Origin: an uncultured Burkholderiales bacterium
GTDB lineage: Bacteria > Pseudomonadota > Gammaproteobacteria > Burkholderiales > Burkholderiaceae_C
Assembly: GCA_903953985.1 (NCBI GenBank)
Contig: CAJBLW010000077.1
Location: 1-8,269 of the forward strand
Reading direction: 5' to 3'
DNA: 8,269 bases
Part shown: piece by piece, positions 5,366 to 8,269 of the stretch
Layout of the letters: each line of letters starts with the position of its first letter
Numbering within the stretch: position 1 is the first letter of the stretch
The notes under the pieces: generated by a model
What the model saw: only the letters and a program-made list of their open reading frames with translations
The model's database searches: none
What the model was told of the DNA's origin: nothing
Program-made: the position numbers and the translations under genes

Positions 5366-5673
5366 CCCGCGTGAGCCTGCTCTTGCTGGTGGCCACCGTG
5401 GTCAGTGCCCTGTGGTTGGTGCACAGCCACTACGAGTCGCGCCGCATGTTCATGGACATGGAGTCTGCACGCAAAGAGGCCAAGCGCATCGAAGTGGACC
5501 ATGACCGTATGGAAATCGAGCGTCGCGCCCAGGCCACACCTTTGCGAGTGGAGCAAATTGCCCGTCAGCAATTGAACATGCGAACGGCTTCACCTGCGAT
5601 CACTCAGTACGTCAATGCCCAGGGTGCAGCCAAGGGTGCAGCGTCTCTCCCAGCAGCAGGAGTCGGTCAGTGA
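5362..5673 (+). CDS. ftsL: Cell division protein FtsL
   Basis: FtsL is a bitopic inner-membrane protein of the divisome. With FtsB and FtsQ it forms the complex that activates FtsWI septal synthesis. The 103-residue product has a very short cytoplasmic N-terminus (about three residues), one membrane segment at about 4-20, a charged helical stretch at about 25-60 fit for a coiled coil, and the conserved end region containing IARQQLNMRTASP. FtsL sequences diverge widely, so the call rests on this architecture, the size and the position between rsmH and ftsI. The ATG overlaps the rsmH stop by four bases (ATGA) and the stop overlaps the ftsI GTG, which indicates translational coupling on both sides. 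The last 20 residues are Ala/Gly-rich and probably flexible. Confidence 0.92.
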   Translation: MTRVSLLLLVATVVSALWLVHSHYESRRMFMDMESARKEAKRIEVDHDRMEIERRAQATPLRVEQIARQQLNMRTASPAITQYVNAQGAAKGAASLPAAGVGQ

Positions 5674-7409
5674 ACCACAGCCGCAGCGTCCAGTTGACTT
5701 CCAGCCCTTTGCTGGCCAGCAAGACGCCTGTCTGGCGCAGCAAGCTGATTGTGGCTGCGATGGCCTTGGGTTTTTTGGGCTTGGTGGGTCGAGCGGCTCA
5801 TGTTCAGGTGATTGACAACGATTTTTTCCTGCGCCAAGGTGAGGTGCGTTTTGCCCGTACCCTGGAGTTGCCTGCCAATCGCGGGCGTGTGCTCGATCGC
5901 AATGGCGTTTTGCTGGCTTCAAGCGTACCTGCCCCCAGCATTTGGGCCAATCCGGAAGACCTTGAGCGAGACCCGCTCAAGCTTCTTCAATTGGCCCGCT
6001 TGCTTGAGATGACGCCTGCCGAACTGGAGCACAAGCTCAAGGACGAAGAAAAAACTTTTGTTTGGCTGCGCCGCCAGATGGACGAACCTGTGGTCAAGGA
6101 AATTCGGGCGCTGGGCATCAAAGGTGTTTACGACATCAAAGAGTACAAGCGCCTTTACCCTGAGGGTGAGGCAGCCGCGCACATCGTGGGGTTCACCAAT
6201 GTGGAAGACCAAGGCCAAGAGGGCGTGGAACTCATTTTCCAGAAGCAACTGGCCGGTCAGGCCGGTTCGCGCCGTGTGATCAAGGACCGACTGGGTCGTG
6301 TGGTCGAAGCCGTGGGTGAAACCGTGCACCCGGTCGACGGCAAGGACCTGCAACTGAGCATTGACAGCAAAGTTCAGTTTTACGCTTACCAGACCCTGCG
6401 CGACGCAGTCATGGAGCACAAGGCCAAGGCAGGCAGCGTAGTGGTGCTGGATGCCCAGACCGGCGAAATTCTGGCGCTGGCGAATTACCCCAGTTATTCC
6501 CCATCGCGGCGCGTCAACCTCAGCGGTGAGCAATTGCGCAACCGGGCCTTGACCGACAGTTTCGAGCCGGGCTCGACCATGAAGCCTTTCACTGTGGCTT
6601 TGGCCCTGGAGCAAGGCTTGGTCAAGCCCGAGACGATGATCCAGACCGCCCCGGGACGCATCAACATCACTGGCTCGACCATCAGCGACGTGCACACCTA
6701 CGGCATGCTCAGCGTGAACGAGGTGATACAGAAGTCGAGCAACGTGGGCACCGTGAAGATGGCCATGCAGCTGGAGCCACGCGAGATGTGGGAGATGTTC
6801 ACTGAGTTGGGTTTCGGGCAAAAACCAGCCTTGCCATTTCCTGGCGTGGTAGGCGGTCGTTTGCGGCCCTACAAATCCTGGCGGCCTATAGAGCAAGCCA
6901 CTATGAGCTATGGCTATGGCGTGTCGGGAAGTTTGTTTCAGATGGCACGGGCCTACACCGTGTTTGCGCGTGATGGCGAGATCGTGCCGGCCACCATGAT
7001 GAAAGCAGAGCAACAGGTGCAGGGCACGCGTGTGATCAGTGTCACCAACGCCAAGGCCATGCGCAAGATGCTGCAAATGGCGGCCGGTCCCGGCGGCACC
7101 GGACAAAAAGCCCAAACCATCGGTTATTCGGTGGGTGGCAAGTCGGGCACGGCCCGTAAGCAAGAAGGCAAGGGCTACGCCAGCAAAAAATACCGCGGCT
7201 TTTTCGTGGGCATCGCCCCGGTCGAGCAGCCCCGCATCGTGGTGGCCGTGATGATCGATGAGCCCTCCAACGGGGTTTACTACGGCGGTGCCGTGGCTGC
7301 GCCCGTGTTCAGCCAGACGGTGCAGCAAACCTTGCGTCTGATGGGCGTTCAGCCCGACATGGCGGTCAAGCCGCAGATCGTGGCCAAAGCGGTTGAGGAG
7401 TCGTTCTGA
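5670..7409 (+). CDS. ftsI: Septal peptidoglycan D,D-transpeptidase FtsI (PBP3)
   Basis: FtsI is the class B penicillin-binding protein that crosslinks peptidoglycan at the septum, working with FtsW and activated by FtsQLB. The 579-residue product has a cytoplasmic N-terminus, one membrane anchor at about 25-45, a pedestal domain (about 60-220) with RGRVLDRNG at 71-79, and a transpeptidase domain (about 245-555). Active-site motifs are all present: S302-T-M-K305 with the acylated serine 302, S356-S-N358, and K491-S-G-T494. Length is near that of E. coli FtsI (588). The GTG start overlaps the ftsL stop (GTGA) and has an AGGAG site at 5658-5662, 7 bases upstream. The TGA overlaps the murE ATG by one base. 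No sign of truncation or frameshift. Confidence 0.96.
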   Translation: MNHSRSVQLTSSPLLASKTPVWRSKLIVAAMALGFLGLVGRAAHVQVIDNDFFLRQGEVRFARTLELPANRGRVLDRNGVLLASSVPAPSIWANPEDLERDPLKLLQLARLLEMTPAELEHKLKDEEKTFVWLRRQMDEPVVKEIRALGIKGVYDIKEYKRLYPEGEAAAHIVGFTNVEDQGQEGVELIFQKQLAGQAGSRRVIKDRLGRVVEAVGETVHPVDGKDLQLSIDSKVQFYAYQTLRDAVMEHKAKAGSVVVLDAQTGEILALANYPSYSPSRRVNLSGEQLRNRALTDSFEPGSTMKPFTVALALEQGLVKPETMIQTAPGRINITGSTISDVHTYGMLSVNEVIQKSSNVGTVKMAMQLEPREMWEMFTELGFGQKPALPFPGVVGGRLRPYKSWRPIEQATMSYGYGVSGSLFQMARAYTVFARDGEIVPATMMKAEQQVQGTRVISVTNAKAMRKMLQMAAGPGGTGQKAQTIGYSVGGKSGTARKQEGKGYASKKYRGFFVGIAPVEQPRIVVAVMIDEPSNGVYYGGAVAAPVFSQTVQQTLRLMGVQPDMAVKPQIVAKAVEESF

Positions 7410-8269
7410 TGCAGACCCTGCACAGCGCTCAGGAAGCGGCCTGCTGGTTGCACTCTCGCGTGACGGGCGAGTTGCGAACCGACAGTCGGCTGGTGCAGAA
7501 GGGTGATGGTTTCATTGCCTGGCCGGGCGCCGCCACCGATGGACGGCGTTACCTGGCACAAGCCTTGGCGCAAGGCGCCACGGCTTGCCTGATGGAACAG
7601 GCCGCACTCTCCCCCTGGCTTGAGGCGCTTCAGGACCCCGAACTGGAAGCGCTGGCCTGCATGGCCGACCTCAAGGCCCAAACTGCTCTGGTGGCCGATG
7701 CTTACTATGAACATCCCAGTCACGCCTTGCAGGTGCTGGCGGTCACGGGCACCAACGGCAAAACATCGACAGCCTGGTGGCTAGCGCAGGCGCTGTCTTC
7801 GCCCACGCTACAAAAAGTTTGTGGGCTGGTGGGCACCCTCGGCGTGGGCCGTTTACCCAATTTGATGACCACCGGCATGACCACGCCCGACCCGGTGCTC
7901 CTGCAACGCCAGTTCTGGCAGTTTGCGGCCGACGGCGTGACGCACTGCGCCGTCGAAGCCTCCTCCATCGGTCTGGCCGAGCACCGATTGGATGGGACGC
8001 ACATCCGCGTGGCCGTGTTCACCAATTTCACCCAGGACCACCTGGACTACCACGGGGACATGGCGCGCTACTGGTCAGCCAAAGCCGCCTTGTTTGCTTG
8101 GCCCGGTTTGCAAGCAGCCGTCATCAATATCGACGATGCCCAAGGTGCTTTGTTGTCCAAGCAATTGCAAGACGGCCCGTTCGAAGTCTGGACCTGCTCG
8201 CGTCGGGGACCAGCCCGTCTGCAAGCGCGAGCTTTACTCGGCAGCCAGGGTTTGACCTTTGAGGTGATC
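7409..8269 (+). CDS. murE: UDP-N-acetylmuramoyl-tripeptide synthetase MurE, N-terminal part (partial)
   Basis: MurE is a cytoplasmic ATP-dependent ligase that adds the third residue, meso-diaminopimelate in Gram-negative bacteria, to UDP-MurNAc-L-Ala-D-Glu. The frame is open to the end of the window and gives 287 residues, about 60% of a usual MurE. Visible are the TDSR substrate segment (24-27), the ATP P-loop TGTNGKTST (113-121), TTPDP (158-162), EASSIGL (183-189), TNFTQDHLDYHGDM (205-218), and K225 at the place of the carbamylated lysine (K224 in E. coli). The residues that select diaminopimelate lie beyond the window. The ATG shares one base with the ftsI stop (TGATG), so the two are coupled. 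Some Burkholderiales carry a fused MurE-MurF; this cannot be judged here. Confidence 0.95.
   Translation, partial: MQTLHSAQEAACWLHSRVTGELRTDSRLVQKGDGFIAWPGAATDGRRYLAQALAQGATACLMEQAALSPWLEALQDPELEALACMADLKAQTALVADAYYEHPSHALQVLAVTGTNGKTSTAWWLAQALSSPTLQKVCGLVGTLGVGRLPNLMTTGMTTPDPVLLQRQFWQFAADGVTHCAVEASSIGLAEHRLDGTHIRVAVFTNFTQDHLDYHGDMARYWSAKAALFAWPGLQAAVINIDDAQGALLSKQLQDGPFEVWTCSRRGPARLQARALLGSQGLTFEVI

Noticed and set aside
5919..7328. 469-codon open frame on the minus strand opposite ftsI
   Set aside because: It lies wholly antisense to ftsI, which has all penicillin-binding motifs. The His/Leu/Gly-rich translation has no recognisable domain and is typical of the shadow frame of a GC-rich gene.
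7777..8262. 161-codon plus-strand frame overlapping murE
   Set aside because: It is a shifted frame of murE, whose own frame is open from 7409 to the window end and contains the P-loop and ligase motifs.
1..8269. Mobile element, CRISPR array, tRNA or rRNA
   Set aside because: No transposase, integrase of a mobile element, terminal repeats, spaced direct repeats of CRISPR type or tRNA-like cloverleaf was seen. The only recombinase is the core XerC, and the only repeats are coding or operator repeats.

Overview
The window is a stretch of a betaproteobacterial chromosome, most likely order Burkholderiales and probably family Comamonadaceae. The reasons are the moderately high GC content, the protein sequences, a CTACAAT-type -10 element, and the order DUF484-xerC ... 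mraZ-rsmH-ftsL-ftsI-murE. The family placement is inference; no 16S or other marker is present. All supported genes are on the + strand. There are no RNA genes, insertion sequences, CRISPR arrays or phage genes that I can see.

Layout. (1) 1-1088: the tail of a DUF484 gene, then xerC, the chromosome-dimer resolvase, 3 bases downstream. (2) 1195-2286: a COG0523/CobW-type GTPase metallochaperone with a His-rich loop built from a 57-bp tandem duplication. (3) 2287-2533: a 247-bp leader with a -10-like element, an 8-bp hairpin and two overlapping mini-ORFs. (4) 2534-3664: a DksA-family RNA polymerase-binding protein with about 230 extra N-terminal residues, including a Lys/Ala/Pro heptad-repeat tail. 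Only one of its four zinc-finger cysteines is left. A strong intrinsic terminator follows at 3687-3713. (5) 3714-4001: an AT-rich intergenic region with the likely promoter of the division cluster and an array of AGTGC/AGTGG boxes at 10-bp period, read here as the MraZ operator. (6) 4002-8269: the start of the dcw (division and cell wall) cluster: mraZ, rsmH, ftsL, ftsI and the first 287 codons of murE. From rsmH onward the genes are joined by 1- to 4-base overlaps, so they are probably translationally coupled.

How the genes work together. MraZ probably controls its own operon through the 10-bp repeats. RsmH methylates 16S rRNA, FtsL and FtsI are septal divisome components, and murE makes the peptidoglycan precursor, so one transcript links division and wall synthesis. 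XerC acts at the same stage of the cell cycle by resolving chromosome dimers at the septum. The cobW-dksA pair is the less ordinary part: a metal-handling GTPase stands next to a DksA that appears not to need zinc. That pairing recalls the zinc-starvation gene sets of other proteobacteria, although I found no Zur-box-like dyad here.

Most of the window is conserved core genome. The points worth a second look are the MraZ operator array, the cysteine-depleted tailed DksA with its unusual leader, the duplicated His/Cys metal loop in the GTPase, and several start-codon corrections (mraZ at 4002, rsmH at 4436).
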